DNA of 64,000 bases from a bacterium (GCA_021849805.1 JAJZSL010000005.1:48767-112766); one strand, 5' to 3'; shown: positions 26,254 to 35,745, counted from the first letter of the stretch. A program made the numbers and translations. Notes: generated from the sequence alone by a model not told the origin.

Positions 26254-27960
26254 TCAATGGAGCTGGCCACAGTTATCAGCGCAGCGTTTCCTAGTGGGCT
26301 TCTTCACTTTCATGATCGGGACGACACTTTCTCCACAGTATCCATTTTCAAGTTGAAGAGATGGTTGATCTACTCCTGGAGTAGTAGATTCACTTTCTGG
26401 CTCCATGATTCTTGGTGTTGGACTTGAGGGAGTAATCATTCTTTCAACATCTTCAATAACTGGTTGAAGATTCTCTGGCATGGAGTGCTCATGTTCAATT
26501 CCCATCGAGTGGAGGAGATCATCGATTCCCTGATGAATCGTTCCCAAGAAATCACTCACAAAGCCACATCCTGCTCTCTCCAAAGAAGAACTGATCATAC
26601 CTGCTACATCAAAACCAATGTTATCTCCTAACATGCAAGCAACATCAAAGAGCGCATGGACGATTGTTCCCGCTGCTGCATAGTAGTCTCCACTTATATA
26701 CTCGTAAGCAATAACGCTTCCCATGTAGAGGCAATAAGGGAGGATCATATAGGCTCCTACATATTGAAAAGCTATTGCTTCAACAACTTCTGTACCTCCA
26801 TTCCAGAAGACCCACTGCGTAGCACTCCAAGCATTTTTAAGGAGATTGATCTCCTGTTCACTATTTTTTATTGATGCTTCTAGGATCAAGCTCGTGAGAT
26901 CAGCATGTTCCTCTGCTCTTTTGGATGGTTCAATAACTCGACAAGCAATCCGGAATCCTGTGGTGTTATTCTTCGTCGTGATTGCCAGCTCATGATGAGT
27001 TTGACGATGCATTTCACTTGATCCGCAAGCCCAGGAGCCACCACGTGTGTAAGAATAAGAAGTTGTTATTCCATTGCTGTTTTTATCATGTAAAGAGAAA
27101 GTCCATTCATTGACATCTCCCCCCATATCAAAAGTTCCATAAGGTCCTGGAGTATTCTTGAAAGATCCTACAGGAGTCAGATAAGGAGGTTTTCCTGTTG
27201 TATAGGAAGGAGAGAACCAGCTGTTTGCTCGGTAGTAGTTGGCTGCTTCTATACTAGATCCCAAGCCATTCCAAGGTTCAGACATCGTTTGAGTAGGATA
27301 GTTCCAATATAAAAGGGAATCAGTATCTTCAACATTAGGAAGGGGATCCTGGGGATCGAAGCTGACAATCTTTTGAGGATGGTGGTGGTAGTAGGCTGCC
27401 TTATACCATTGATCCTCGCTAGGTAGAAAAAAAGAACCTCCTGGGATGACATCAAGAAAAGAGCCTCTTTCATCTTCATCAATCATGTAAGAGCCAGCGT
27501 TAATCAGTAAAGCCCCCTCTTCTCCAGAAGGGCATCCCAGAGTAAGCCAATTGCAAAAATAAGCGCAGCAGAAAAGATCAACATAGGTAATGGGAAAATT
27601 CTCTCGACCTGGAATTGTTGAGTACTCAAAGCAGGCTAATGATTGATTCCAAATACGCTGGAGGCATGCTACATTTGGGTCATCTTGCATGCGCTGATCA
27701 AAGAGATGATGAGGATCGCTTTTTTTAGCAACGCTACTGAGAAATATTCCATATTGCTTGGCAGTGACTTCATAGGTGCCTATTTGGAAAGGTTCTTCTA
27801 GAGCGCCTAGTCCAGTTTGAGGATCGGCTTTATTATTAAGATCATCAACGATAACCAGTGAAATTTCTTGACTTAAGGGGAGATCTCCGATTTCTGCATG
27901 GAGTGCTGGTGAAACTAAAAGTAAAAAAGCGAGAACTATTGTTTGAGTGAGGGAATTCAT
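26254..27960 (-). CDS. Secreted SUMF1/formylglycine-generating-type protein with unusual C-terminus
   Basis: A 568-residue protein. A signal peptide ([16 protein letters not shown]) is followed by a C-type-lectin-like SUMF1 domain (about 50-345): [74 protein letters not shown] and TGFRIACRV. Residues about 370-480 contain hydrophobic helices ([34 protein letters not shown]), then a Pro/Ser/Glu tail ending [16 protein letters not shown]. The domain may only be a carbohydrate- or protein-binding fold, not an active sulfatase activator. It is divergent from the AraC-type gene, with 105 bases between them. Confidence 0.8.
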   Translation of the reverse strand: MNSLTQTIVLAFLLLVSPALHAEIGDLPLSQEISLVIVDDLNNKADPQTGLGALEEPFQIGTYEVTAKQYGIFLSSVAKKSDPHHLFDQRMQDDPNVACLQRIWNQSLACFEYSTIPGRENFPITYVDLFCCAYFCNWLTLGCPSGEEGALLINAGSYMIDEDERGSFLDVIPGGSFFLPSEDQWYKAAYYHHHPQKIVSFDPQDPLPNVEDTDSLLYWNYPTQTMSEPWNGLGSSIEAANYYRANSWFSPSYTTGKPPYLTPVGSFKNTPGPYGTFDMGGDVNEWTFSLHDKNSNGITTSYSYTRGGSWACGSSEMHRQTHHELAITTKNNTTGFRIACRVIEPSKRAEEHADLTSLILEASIKNSEQEINLLKNAWSATQWVFWNGGTEVVEAIAFQYVGAYMILPYCLYMGSVIAYEYISGDYYAAAGTIVHALFDVACMLGDNIGFDVAGMISSSLERAGCGFVSDFLGTIHQGIDDLLHSMGIEHEHSMPENLQPVIEDVERMITPSSPTPRIMEPESESTTPGVDQPSLQLENGYCGESVVPIMKVKKPTRKRCADNCGQLH

Positions 27961-28010
27961 AGGAGAGAGATTTTAGAGCCAAAGAAAAAACGTGCTTTCT
28001 CTTGCTTGCA

Positions 28011-28051
28011 AAAAATTTGCTCTCCCTTGTCCTGATTAAAAATTTGCTCTC
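28011..28051. promoter_or_regulatory. 14-bp direct repeat in the SUMF1-AraC divergent promoter region
   Basis: AAAAATTTGCTCTC occurs exactly twice, at 28011-28024 and 28038-28051, 27 bases start to start. AraC-family regulators usually bind direct repeats near their own promoter. This is a plausible autoregulatory site that could also control the divergent SUMF1 gene. Confidence 0.45.
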
Positions 28052-28065
28052 TTTTCGCTTCTGCT

Positions 28066-29094
28066 ATGCTTGAAGCAATGAAGGCAGATACTAGCAAGAA
28101 AGAAATCGCTGAAAGAAAGATTGCTTTAGGAACAACACTCCTAGGACCACTCTCCGAGCATGGCATCGCATTGAGCCGCTATACCCAGGCTCCAACTTCC
28201 CTCTTCACGGCTTCTTCTTCAAAGAATAGTACGCTATTGCTGCTGCTCAATATCACTGGCCATGCAGAGCTCGTTTATTATTCAATCAAAGAGCCTCTTG
28301 AAAATTACCATCTCCCCATCGCTCCATCAAAAGTACTTCTCCTAACAAAAAAAAATGGTTGTTTCTTCCTGAAGAGGACTGCGAGGAATGAAGATCGCTT
28401 TTTAATATTAGAAATGACACGTTCTTGGTTGAAATCTCTGATGAAGAAATATCCATGTTCCATGAGGGAAGAAGTTACCTCCTTTCTTCAAGGTGATGAT
28501 AGAGTAACAATGCCGCTTTTGAGGCCATTTTGTACACATATTCATTCTATTGCAGAAGAACTTTTCTTCTCGGTGAATCTAAGAGAGAACCCAAAACTTT
28601 GGATTTATGCTAAAGTAATAGAGCTACTTTCACACACGTTATTAGATTCTTCAGAGTCGTTCTGTTCTCATCGTCGAGAGTATCTTGCTTTGAAAAGAGT
28701 GGCCGCTGTCAAAAAAAAGTTAGCTCACGATCTGGAGCATCCTCCCTCACTTCTTCAGCTAGCTCGTAGCATCGGTTGTTCCTCCTCTTATTTAAGTCGT
28801 ACTTTTTCTCAGTATACAGGAATAACAATGAGTACTTACTTGAAGAACAAACGACTTGAGCATGCTGCAAAACTACTCAGGAGTGGTAACTATAACGTTA
28901 CAGAAGCTGCCCTGGCAGTTGGTTACTCGAGCTTAAGTTATTTTTCTAAAGCGTTTGTTGAAAAATTTAGCACCTGTCCTTGTGCTTTTGGGGTGCAGCA
29001 ACGAGAGAAAGAGCATGGAGTTCTCTCTCATCTACATGAGAGGGCCCCCCGGTCATCAGCTCCATACCACGATTGTTTTTTGGAAAAGCAATAA
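28066..29094 (+). CDS. AraC-family transcriptional regulator
   Basis: A 342-residue protein with an N-terminal ligand- or dimerisation domain (about 30-200, not recognised) and a C-terminal pair of HTH motifs: LLQLARSIGCSSSYLSRTFSQY (first helix pair; split reading LQLARSIGC and YLSRTFSQY) and VTEAALAVGYSSLSYFSKAFVEKF. After the HTH a tail of about 30 residues runs into the convergent aspS gene, overlapping it by 128 bases. Start is ATG 28066, or ATG 28081. Candidate sites for self-binding are the direct repeats just upstream. Confidence 0.88.
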   Translation: MLEAMKADTSKKEIAERKIALGTTLLGPLSEHGIALSRYTQAPTSLFTASSSKNSTLLLLLNITGHAELVYYSIKEPLENYHLPIAPSKVLLLTKKNGCFFLKRTARNEDRFLILEMTRSWLKSLMKKYPCSMREEVTSFLQGDDRVTMPLLRPFCTHIHSIAEELFFSVNLRENPKLWIYAKVIELLSHTLLDSSESFCSHRREYLALKRVAAVKKKLAHDLEHPPSLLQLARSIGCSSSYLSRTFSQYTGITMSTYLKNKRLEHAAKLLRSGNYNVTEAALAVGYSSLSYFSKAFVEKFSTCPCAFGVQQREKEHGVLSHLHERAPRSSAPYHDCFLEKQ

Positions 29095-30751
29095 CTTCGC
29101 GTACGGACTCCTCTCCTGCTAGGAGAGCTACGAGTCGGTCCAAGCCAAGAGCAATGCCGCCATGGGGAGGGGCTCCATAGCGTAGAGCGCTGAGAAGATG
29201 TCCAAAGAGCCTTTCCTGTTCTTCATGGTTAATGCCAAGAGTCTTAAAAATTTTTGCTTGCAGCTCTTGCTCATGAATTCGCAAGCTTCCACCTCCGATT
29301 TCCACTCCATTGAGAACGATATCATAAGCTTCTGCTCGGATTTCTGCTAAATTCTCTCCGAGTAGTAGTTCTTCATCTTCTGCTTTAGGACGAGTAAAAG
29401 GATGATGGACAGCATTCCACTTTTGTTCCTCAGTGCTATAAGAGAAGAGAGGAAAGTCAACAACCCAAAGAAAAGAGAGATCATGAGGATACAGAGGAAT
29501 TTTCTGCAGCTCTGCTGCTTTGAGGCGTACTCGGCCAAGGGTGTGACAAGCAACTTCCCAAGCATCAGCAGCAAAGAGAAGAAGATCTCCCTCTTCCACG
29601 TGAAGTTTACAACGCAGGGCTTCTTTTTCTACATCAGTAAGAAATTTAACAATAGGAGATTTCCATTCTCCCTCTTCTACTTTGATGAAGGCAAGCCCTC
29701 TTGCTCCAGTGCTCTTGGCAACTGTTGTGAGCGTTTCTATTTGTCCTGCGCTAATAGAGGCGAATTTTTTAACATTGATTGCTTTGATGACTCCCTGATG
29801 ATCGAGTGCTCCACGAAAAACCTTAAAGTCAGTCTTAGTAAAAATAGTACTAACATCTTCAATCTCCATTCCAAAACGACAATCTGGCTTATCACTTCCA
29901 TAACAGTTCATAGCCTCTTTGTAGGTCATCCGTAAGAAGGGAGTCTTAATCTTAACACCGCGCGTTTGAAGAAAAATTTCATAAAATATTTTTTCAAAAA
30001 GAGTAAAAATCTCTTCTTTAGCAAGGAATGAAGCTTCTACGTCCACTTGGGTGAATTCTGGTTGGCGGTCTGAGCGCAAATCTTCATCTCGGAAGCAGCG
30101 AGCAATTTGAAAATAGCGATCTACTCCAGCAACCATGAGGAGCTGCTTGTATTGCTGAGGTGCTTGAGGTAGAGCATAAAATTTTCCTGGAGATAAACGT
30201 GCTGGAACTAAGAAATCACGAGCTCCTTCGGGGGTGCTTTTACAAAGAATAGGTGTTTCCACTTCCCAGAAACCATGTTCATCAAGCAGAGAACGAATGA
30301 TCTTGGTGACATGGTAGCGCAAGCGCAATTTTTGCGTCATTTCAGGACGACGAAGATCAAGGTAGCGATAGGTGAGGCGGAGATCTTCATTGCTAATACG
30401 CTCTTCGATGGGGAAGGGAGGAACTTCAGAGCGATTGAGTATCTTGAGGGTGGAAGCAACCAATTCAATAGCCCCCGTTGGAAGCTTTTGATTTTCTGTT
30501 CCTGGAAGACGAGCTGCTACGCTACCAGTAACAGTAATGACATCTTCAGAGCGAAGCGTGTGAGCCAGAGAAGCAGCTTCTGAGTGTGTTTGAGGATGAA
30601 AGACGACCTGAGTGATTCCTTCTCGATCACGCAAGTCAAGAAAGAGAACGCCTCCATGGTCACGACGCGAAGCAACCCATCCACTGAGAGTTATAGTTTG
30701 ACCAATGTCGTTGAAGTTTAAACTGCCACAGGAACAATCACGATAATGCAT
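28967..30751 (-). CDS. aspS: Aspartyl-tRNA synthetase (bacterial type)
   Basis: A 594-residue class IIb synthetase: N-terminal OB-fold (TLSGWVASRRDHGGVLFLDL), motif 1 region (IRSLLDEHGFWEVETPIL), motif 2 with the RCFRDEDLRSDRQPEFTQVD loop, the bacterial GAD insertion (about 290-410) and motif 3 (GIALGLDRLVALLAG). The end (LMTGGPSHVDERELHALSLV) contains the usual final segment, so the overlap with the AraC gene is real coding on this strand. Without gatCAB in view it is open whether tRNA-Asn is also a substrate. Confidence 0.96.
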   Translation of the reverse strand: MHYRDCSCGSLNFNDIGQTITLSGWVASRRDHGGVLFLDLRDREGITQVVFHPQTHSEAASLAHTLRSEDVITVTGSVAARLPGTENQKLPTGAIELVASTLKILNRSEVPPFPIEERISNEDLRLTYRYLDLRRPEMTQKLRLRYHVTKIIRSLLDEHGFWEVETPILCKSTPEGARDFLVPARLSPGKFYALPQAPQQYKQLLMVAGVDRYFQIARCFRDEDLRSDRQPEFTQVDVEASFLAKEEIFTLFEKIFYEIFLQTRGVKIKTPFLRMTYKEAMNCYGSDKPDCRFGMEIEDVSTIFTKTDFKVFRGALDHQGVIKAINVKKFASISAGQIETLTTVAKSTGARGLAFIKVEEGEWKSPIVKFLTDVEKEALRCKLHVEEGDLLLFAADAWEVACHTLGRVRLKAAELQKIPLYPHDLSFLWVVDFPLFSYSTEEQKWNAVHHPFTRPKAEDEELLLGENLAEIRAEAYDIVLNGVEIGGGSLRIHEQELQAKIFKTLGINHEEQERLFGHLLSALRYGAPPHGGIALGLDRLVALLAGEESVREVIAFPKNNRGMELMTGGPSHVDERELHALSLVAAPQKHKDRC

Positions 30752-30846
30752 AGAGAAATAGAGCTACTTACCATAAGTCATTATCGATGAAAATCCACAA
30801 AAACCTTTTGGAAAACCTTTGGCAAAAAGAGAGAAGATGCCACTCT

Positions 30847-31473
30847 TTATTCAACAATGATTTTTAAGCGAGTATAAAAATATTTTTGGGTATATTTGGC
30901 AAAGGCTTCCGGTTGATAATCATCGCGATCATAGCAAATAAAATAAACGTAGGAAATTCCTGGGTAAGACGTTGCTTTTATCTTCAAGAGAAGAGGGTTT
31001 GATGTCTCCTCAAGACCGCTCTCTGTTCCATCATCTTCGATGCAATCAGGAGTCCAGCTTCTTGGAAACTGAGAACTCCAGTGCATAAAATAAGAAATAT
31101 CTCCCAACCAAGAATCATCTCCATACCATATTTCATAACCAAGAGCATCTTCAAGAAGAGGAGAATGATGATAAATGCTTGGTTGATTAAGGTCGCTGCT
31201 GTCAGGAATACGATCTTGGTAGCCGATATTGTGGTAGATAATTGTTCTATTACTGGGGTCTTCAATAGGATTATCGATGGTGATGTGAAGTTTTTGATTC
31301 TTTTTTAAATGCAGAGGATGAGTGACAAAGAAAGCCCGTGCCCCTCCAGCTCCTTTAAGTACTTGATCTAAGCTCATAGGGAAAATGATTGGCTCAGTAT
31401 CTGCTGTTTCTGCTTTCAGTGAGTACAAGCTCAGAGAAATCGTGATGGCTAAGAGAAGGGAGAAGCGATTCAT
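30847..31473 (-). CDS. Hypothetical secreted protein
   Basis: A 208-residue protein with a signal peptide (MNRFSLLLAITISLSLYSLK, cleavage after KAE). The mature part has strand-like alternation (KLHITIDNP, PLLLKIKATSYPGISYVYFICY, YFYTRLKIIVE) and Asp/Tyr/Trp-rich loops. It resembles the 7329-8012 product in size, signal peptide and general style; identity is not clear by eye. No function is assigned. It lies between aspS and hisS, all on the minus strand. Confidence 0.6.
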   Translation of the reverse strand: MNRFSLLLAITISLSLYSLKAETADTEPIIFPMSLDQVLKGAGGARAFFVTHPLHLKKNQKLHITIDNPIEDPSNRTIIYHNIGYQDRIPDSSDLNQPSIYHHSPLLEDALGYEIWYGDDSWLGDISYFMHWSSQFPRSWTPDCIEDDGTESGLEETSNPLLLKIKATSYPGISYVYFICYDRDDYQPEAFAKYTQKYFYTRLKIIVE

Positions 31474-31520
31474 AAAAAAAGTCCTAAAATAAAAAATTTT
31501 TCAAGAGGCTTCTAAGTAGT

Positions 31521-32798
31521 TCATGGGAATGTCCCTTGGCGTGATTGCAATTCTCCTGCTAACTTTTTGAAAAGATGCTCAGGCGTTATTTCTTCCTCTT
31601 CACGGGTGTTCAGATGCTTGATTTTCAGTAGTGGCCACTCTGCACCAATCACAATAGCAAGAGTAGCTCGAGCAGCTTGAGCATTGCTAAACTGCTTGCT
31701 CACGCGTTCTGTAGAGAGAGGAAAGAGGACTCTCCATCCTTCTCTACGTAATTGGCTCGCTAGCATGATAGCCTCTTCACGGTAAGTTTCATCAGCAATA
31801 ACGAGATAAATTTGGCATGGAGCATTAGCTGCAAGATAAGAAGCTTTTTTTTCTGCAGCAGAAGGAATGCTGGTAATAAAATCAAGAAGAACCGTATCTC
31901 CCATACCAAAACCAACAGCAGGCATGTTGGCAGCTCCATCAGAGAGATGATGGATGAGATGATCATAGCGTCCTCCTCCAGCAAGAGCACGCAAGCCTCC
32001 CTGGAGGCTGAAAGCCTCAAAAACAACTCCCGTATAATAAGCAAGGCCACGTACAATAGAGAGATCAACTTGAATGTAATCACGGAGGCCACGTGCGCTA
32101 AGCTCTTGAAGCAATGGTGCTAGAGAAGGAGCTTTAGCTTCTTTTATGAATTGCTGCAGCATTTTTACAGAAAGTGAGGAAGAGCAGGCAGCTAATTTTT
32201 CTTCTGTTTTGGATTGAGGTTCTCTTTCGATTTTATCAACGATATGAAGAATCTCCCTCATCTTTTCATCAGGAAGGTCATGGTCCTGGAGAAATTGCTG
32301 CCATACCAGGCGATCACTTAATCGAATAACAACATCACGAGGGCCCAATCCAACGCTCTTAAAAATATCAATCAATAGTCCAATAACCTCTGCATCAGCA
32401 GCTGGAGAACTCTCCCCAAGAAGATCACAATTGAGTTGAAGGAATTCTCGTAATCGCCCGCGCTGTGGCTTTTCATAACGGTAACAATGACCAATATTAA
32501 ACCAGCGGAGTGGTTTTAAGAAAGAACGATGATGTGATCCAATAATCCGAGCTAATGTCGGTGTCATTTCAGGACGCAAGACAACAGAACGTTCGCCACG
32601 GTCACGAAATGAATAGAGTTGGGAGAGAATTTCACCACCACTATTTTTCTTTTCATAAAGCTCGGCAGATTCTAGTGCTGGCCCATCAAACTCTACAAAA
32701 CCATAGCACTTTGCACTTCGACGCCACTGAGTGGTGATATAGTCACGTTGAGCACAATCATCAGGTAGAAAATCACGAAATCCAGGAAGAGGTTGCAT
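31521..32798 (-). CDS. hisS: Histidyl-tRNA synthetase
   Basis: A 425-residue class IIa synthetase: GFRDFLPDDCAQRDY, SFRDRGERSVVLRPEMTPTLAR, YRYEKPQRGRLREFLQLNCD (motif 2), VRGLAYYTGVVFEAF (histidine-specific loop), AGGGRYDHLI and PAVGFGMGD (motif 3). The C-terminal anticodon-binding domain is intact. It charges the tRNA-His found at 12011-12086. Confidence 0.96.
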   Translation of the reverse strand: MQPLPGFRDFLPDDCAQRDYITTQWRRSAKCYGFVEFDGPALESAELYEKKNSGGEILSQLYSFRDRGERSVVLRPEMTPTLARIIGSHHRSFLKPLRWFNIGHCYRYEKPQRGRLREFLQLNCDLLGESSPAADAEVIGLLIDIFKSVGLGPRDVVIRLSDRLVWQQFLQDHDLPDEKMREILHIVDKIEREPQSKTEEKLAACSSSLSVKMLQQFIKEAKAPSLAPLLQELSARGLRDYIQVDLSIVRGLAYYTGVVFEAFSLQGGLRALAGGGRYDHLIHHLSDGAANMPAVGFGMGDTVLLDFITSIPSAAEKKASYLAANAPCQIYLVIADETYREEAIMLASQLRREGWRVLFPLSTERVSKQFSNAQAARATLAIVIGAEWPLLKIKHLNTREEEEITPEHLFKKLAGELQSRQGTFP

Positions 32799-33081
32799 AG
32801 AGAGTAGTGTGGTCAGAGAGATTCTTTAAAAATATTGGCAACAAAGAGAAAGATTTCTTAAATCAAGGATCGCATGGAGAACTTGAAATTTTTGAATCAA
32901 AAAAACAAAGCTTCCAAGAGAAGATTATCAGGCACACTCTCTGTTTAGGTAGGAATATTCAATATCAATTTGTTTTTTTAAAAAATTTTAATAAAAAGAT
33001 AATTTCGCTTGCACCCGCGGTGATGAAACAGTAACACCTACCTCCTTCTTTTATTCTCTATTTGAAAAGCTCTACGTTCCG
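32799..33081. other. Gap between divergent hisS and DksA-like gene
   Basis: AT-rich, with long T/A runs near 32975-33005. A 75-codon frame (32807-33034) has no family-like sequence and is not called. Promoters for both divergent genes should lie here but no clear boxes stand out. Confidence 0.4.
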
Positions 33082-33963
33082 ATGACAACTCAGCAACAAA
33101 AATCTAAAAAAAACTCCTCTCAACAAAAAACTTCAAAGGCTCTAAAACAAGCTCCCAAGAAGATAAGAGCAGCTGTTCATAAAAAGAAAGTAGAGAAAAA
33201 GATTGCTCCAAAGGGAAAAATTTTTAAAAAGTCATCAAAGGTATCTTCTCAAAAATTGATTTCCTCTTTGTCCACGGGAAAAACAAAATTATCAAAAAAA
33301 GTTTCCAAAATTTCCTTGCAGGCAAAGAATGTTAAAAAAGTTTCTAGCTCAACATCCAGAATAACTTCCAAGTTAGCTTCTACAAATAAAAAGAAAAAGT
33401 CAGCTCCTGCTCCCTTGGTTTTTACTCAAGTTCAGCGCAGTCCACTGCAGCAGCAATTCGTAACTCAACCACTTAAGAGGAAGGGCAAAAAACTAGATCC
33501 TTTTCTAGAAAAGCAACGGCAGCGACTTCTTCAACTCAAAGACATGCTACTTGATTCCATGAGTGGCGTTGCTCGTGGTAATTTGCGCTCAGGTTGTGAT
33601 ACTTCGGCTTTTGGAATGCATCAAGCTGATGCAGGAAGTGATGCTTGTGATCGTGATTTTGCACTCAGTATCCTTTCTCAAGAACAAAATTCACTTTATG
33701 AAATTGATGAAGCGCTCAAACGAATTGATGATGGCACCTATGGAATTTGTGAAATTTCGGGCAAGACGATTCCTCGTGCTCGTCTTGAAGCACGTCCTTT
33801 TACTCGCTATACAGTAGAATGCCAGGCTGACTTAGAGAAACGGCAGCATTTCTCGGGAGCTCGTCTTCCTTTGAGCGCTCTTTTTGGCGCTACGGAAGAG
33901 GAGAGTGAAAATGAAGAAGAGCAAGAAGAGGAAGAAGGTTTTGTGGATATTGCTAAGGATTAG
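33082..33963 (+). CDS. DksA/TraR-family protein with long Lys-rich N-terminal tail
   Basis: A 293-residue protein in two parts. Residues 1 to about 135 are Lys/Ser/Ala-rich without acidic residues (KKNSSQQKTSKALKQ, KKVSKISLQAKNVKK), like histone H1-type tails. Residues about 145-270 form a DksA-like coiled coil and finger: FLEKQRQRLLQLKDMLL, DACDRDFALSILSQEQ, then YGICEISGKTIPRARLEARP and YTVECQADLE. In the zinc finger two of the four Cys are replaced (CxxS and TxxC), so C4 zinc binding is unlikely. The C-terminus is acidic. DksA relatives enter the RNA polymerase secondary channel; the tail may add nucleic-acid binding. Confidence 0.85.
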   Translation: MTTQQQKSKKNSSQQKTSKALKQAPKKIRAAVHKKKVEKKIAPKGKIFKKSSKVSSQKLISSLSTGKTKLSKKVSKISLQAKNVKKVSSSTSRITSKLASTNKKKKSAPAPLVFTQVQRSPLQQQFVTQPLKRKGKKLDPFLEKQRQRLLQLKDMLLDSMSGVARGNLRSGCDTSAFGMHQADAGSDACDRDFALSILSQEQNSLYEIDEALKRIDDGTYGICEISGKTIPRARLEARPFTRYTVECQADLEKRQHFSGARLPLSALFGATEEESENEEEQEEEEGFVDIAKD

Positions 33964-34061
33964 TAATGAGTATGAAAGTAGCTTCTAGAGCTCATTGAAT
34001 CATTTTTAAATATTTTACTTTTGATTAAGACTTATTTCGCATAGAATTATCCTTCATTTAT

Positions 34062-34235
34062 ATGGCTCGCGATATTATCACTCTGGAATGTACGGAAGCA
34101 ATGGCTGAAGGGAAGCCTGTTTCACGCTACACAACAACACGTAACAAAAAAAGTTTGAATACACCAGGACGACTTGAGAAGAAAAAATACAATCCTCATC
34201 TCCGTCGTCACACCCTCCACCGAGAGACTAAATAA
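34062..34235 (+). CDS. rpmG: 50S ribosomal protein L33
   Basis: A 57-residue protein, too short for many ORF screens: [52 protein letters not shown]. This is the L33 pattern of the Cys-poor type, without a CxxC zinc ribbon. The stop codon TAA overlaps the ATG of rpsR by one base (TAATG at 34233-34237), giving translational coupling. Confidence 0.95.
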   Translation: MARDIITLECTEAMAEGKPVSRYTTTRNKKSLNTPGRLEKKKYNPHLRRHTLHRETK

Positions 34236-34480
34236 TGTACACTCAACCCAAGACTCCGAAACGCCGCTCGAACTTTCGTCGAGCTAACCGCTCCATGCCA
34301 CATCGTCGCATTGATATTGCTATCGATACTATCGATTTCAAAAATACAGATTTACTTAAAAAATTTGTAACAGAACATGGTAAAATTCTCTCACGAAGGA
34401 CAACTGGTGTTGCAGCACATCTTCATCGGAAAATCACAAAAGCAATTAAGCGTTCTCGAGCTGCACTGCTTATGCGCTAG
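34235..34480 (+). CDS. rpsR: 30S ribosomal protein S18
   Basis: An 81-residue protein: [40 protein letters not shown] and [12 protein letters not shown], the typical S18 core. S18 binds near S6 on the 30S platform. It is coupled to rpmG by the TAATG overlap; rpsF, ssb or rplI, often neighbours, are not here. Confidence 0.96.
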   Translation: MYTQPKTPKRRSNFRRANRSMPHRRIDIAIDTIDFKNTDLLKKFVTEHGKILSRRTTGVAAHLHRKITKAIKRSRAALLMR

Positions 34481-34533
34481 TTTGACTTGAGAAATTCAGT
34501 ACAGTTTTTTAAAAAAGCTTTTACTTAAACGAA

Positions 34534-34558
34534 TTTTCTTGAGCTTCTATCAAGAAAA
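34534..34558 (+). terminator. Terminator-like hairpin after rpsR
   Basis: TTTTCTTGA (34534-34542) pairs perfectly with TCAAGAAAA (34550-34558) around a 7-base loop. Only a short T-tract follows. The rest of the gap to 34795 holds nothing recognised. Confidence 0.5.
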
Positions 34559-34795
34559 ATTTGATACACTCTAGTCCCGGTCTCGAAGGTGTAGTGTTGG
34601 ACTTTTAAGTCACTGTAAAGTTGAATCAGAAGCGCAAGTACTAGGGGCTAGCTCATCATAAAGTTCTTCTTGCTTGATCTCAATGGCAATCGTTATATGA
34701 TAGGGAAAATTGTTTACAACTTACTTTCAGATATTTCAGCTTCTTGGTTTCTGATTCATGAGTCGTGAGCAGCAGAAAATAACTTCAAAACCACT

Positions 34796-35050
34796 ATGAA
34801 TAAATCAACACTTCAATTGCTCGGTAATGTCTGCTTTGTTGCAGGATTCGCTTCTATTATTGGATCGATCTTAATTTGGTATCTCATGAGTGGTAATGCT
34901 CCCTTAGATTGGAACAATGCTGCTGCCTGTGCTCAGCGAGCTTATGGAGAGCGATTTGGTATTTTTGTTGGTCTTTGGGCTCCTACTTTTTTCATTTTAT
35001 CGCATCGCTTCTTTGCGCATGCAGACCGAGCTCGCGAAGACAATCTTTGA
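34796..35050 (+). CDS. Small membrane protein of unknown function
   Basis: An 84-residue protein with two probable transmembrane helices (LLGNVCFVAGFASIIGSILI and ERFGIFVGLWAPTFFILSH). Between them is a short loop with Cys. The C-terminus is charged and likely cytoplasmic. No family recognised. No clear Shine-Dalgarno precedes it. Confidence 0.6.
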   Translation: MNKSTLQLLGNVCFVAGFASIIGSILIWYLMSGNAPLDWNNAAACAQRAYGERFGIFVGLWAPTFFILSHRFFAHADRAREDNL

Positions 35051-35216
35051 TCTTTTCTCGAAGCTAGAAAATCACTACTAAAATCACCACTTTATCCAAT
35101 CATTTTTTGAAAAAATAAAAGTCGTCTTCATCACAATAAAAAATAAAAATTGTCGAGCCATCAAAAAAATTCAATTAAGATTATTCATTCAATTATCAAC
35201 ATTAATTACTGAAAAC

Positions 35217-35672
35217 ATGAACATAAATATTATTTCCTCTATTGTTGCTTCTTTCATTCTCACGGGTATTGCATTGGCAGAAGAACCATCTTCTGCACCG
35301 GTGACGCCAGCTGTTCCAGCGACAGCAGCTTCATCACTAAACTCAGCAGTATCAGATACCTGTTGTTCTGCTGATAAGAAAAATAGTTGTACTATGGATC
35401 AACCTTGTACCAAAGATGCTGCATGCTCGCATTGGACGGAGAAGAAGTCTTGCCATGATGTTCTAACTAAGGAAGAACGTCATCGTGTTTGTGCTGCAAA
35501 AGCAGCAGCTATTGCTGCTGATCCTTCTCTTGCTGGGAAAGGACATAAAAAAGAACTCTGTGATGCCATTTGCAAACAAGATCCTAGTATGAAGCCAATC
35601 ATGGAAAAACTGAGAAAACATTGCCAGGAACACAGAAAATTGAAGCAAGAGAGTGTTTCTTCAACAAAATAA
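35217..35672 (+). CDS. Hypothetical secreted Cys-rich protein
   Basis: A 151-residue protein with a signal peptide (IISSIVASFILTGIALAEE), a Pro/Ala/Ser linker and a Cys-rich domain: TCCSADKKNSC, CTKDAACSH, KKSCHD, RVCAAKAAAI, LCDAICKQDP and KHCQEHRK. Ten or more cysteines with several histidines suggest disulfides or metal binding in the periplasm. No named family fits. A strong terminator follows, so it is probably a single-gene transcript. Confidence 0.65.
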   Translation: MNINIISSIVASFILTGIALAEEPSSAPVTPAVPATAASSLNSAVSDTCCSADKKNSCTMDQPCTKDAACSHWTEKKSCHDVLTKEERHRVCAAKAAAIAADPSLAGKGHKKELCDAICKQDPSMKPIMEKLRKHCQEHRKLKQESVSSTK

Positions 35673-35745
35673 TTTTTTGATAAAATTTCCTTAGGAAAAA
35701 TTTTCTCCAGAGAATTCGTTCTCTTTTTTCACTAAGAGTTTTTAA

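Noticed and set aside
29402..29935. 177-codon frame on the plus strand inside aspS
   Set aside because: It is antisense to a clearly conserved aspS region and has no family-like sequence or ribosome binding site.
32807..33034. 75-codon frame between hisS and the DksA-like gene
   Set aside because: Poor composition, no Shine-Dalgarno and no recognisable motif; the region is AT-rich leader sequence.
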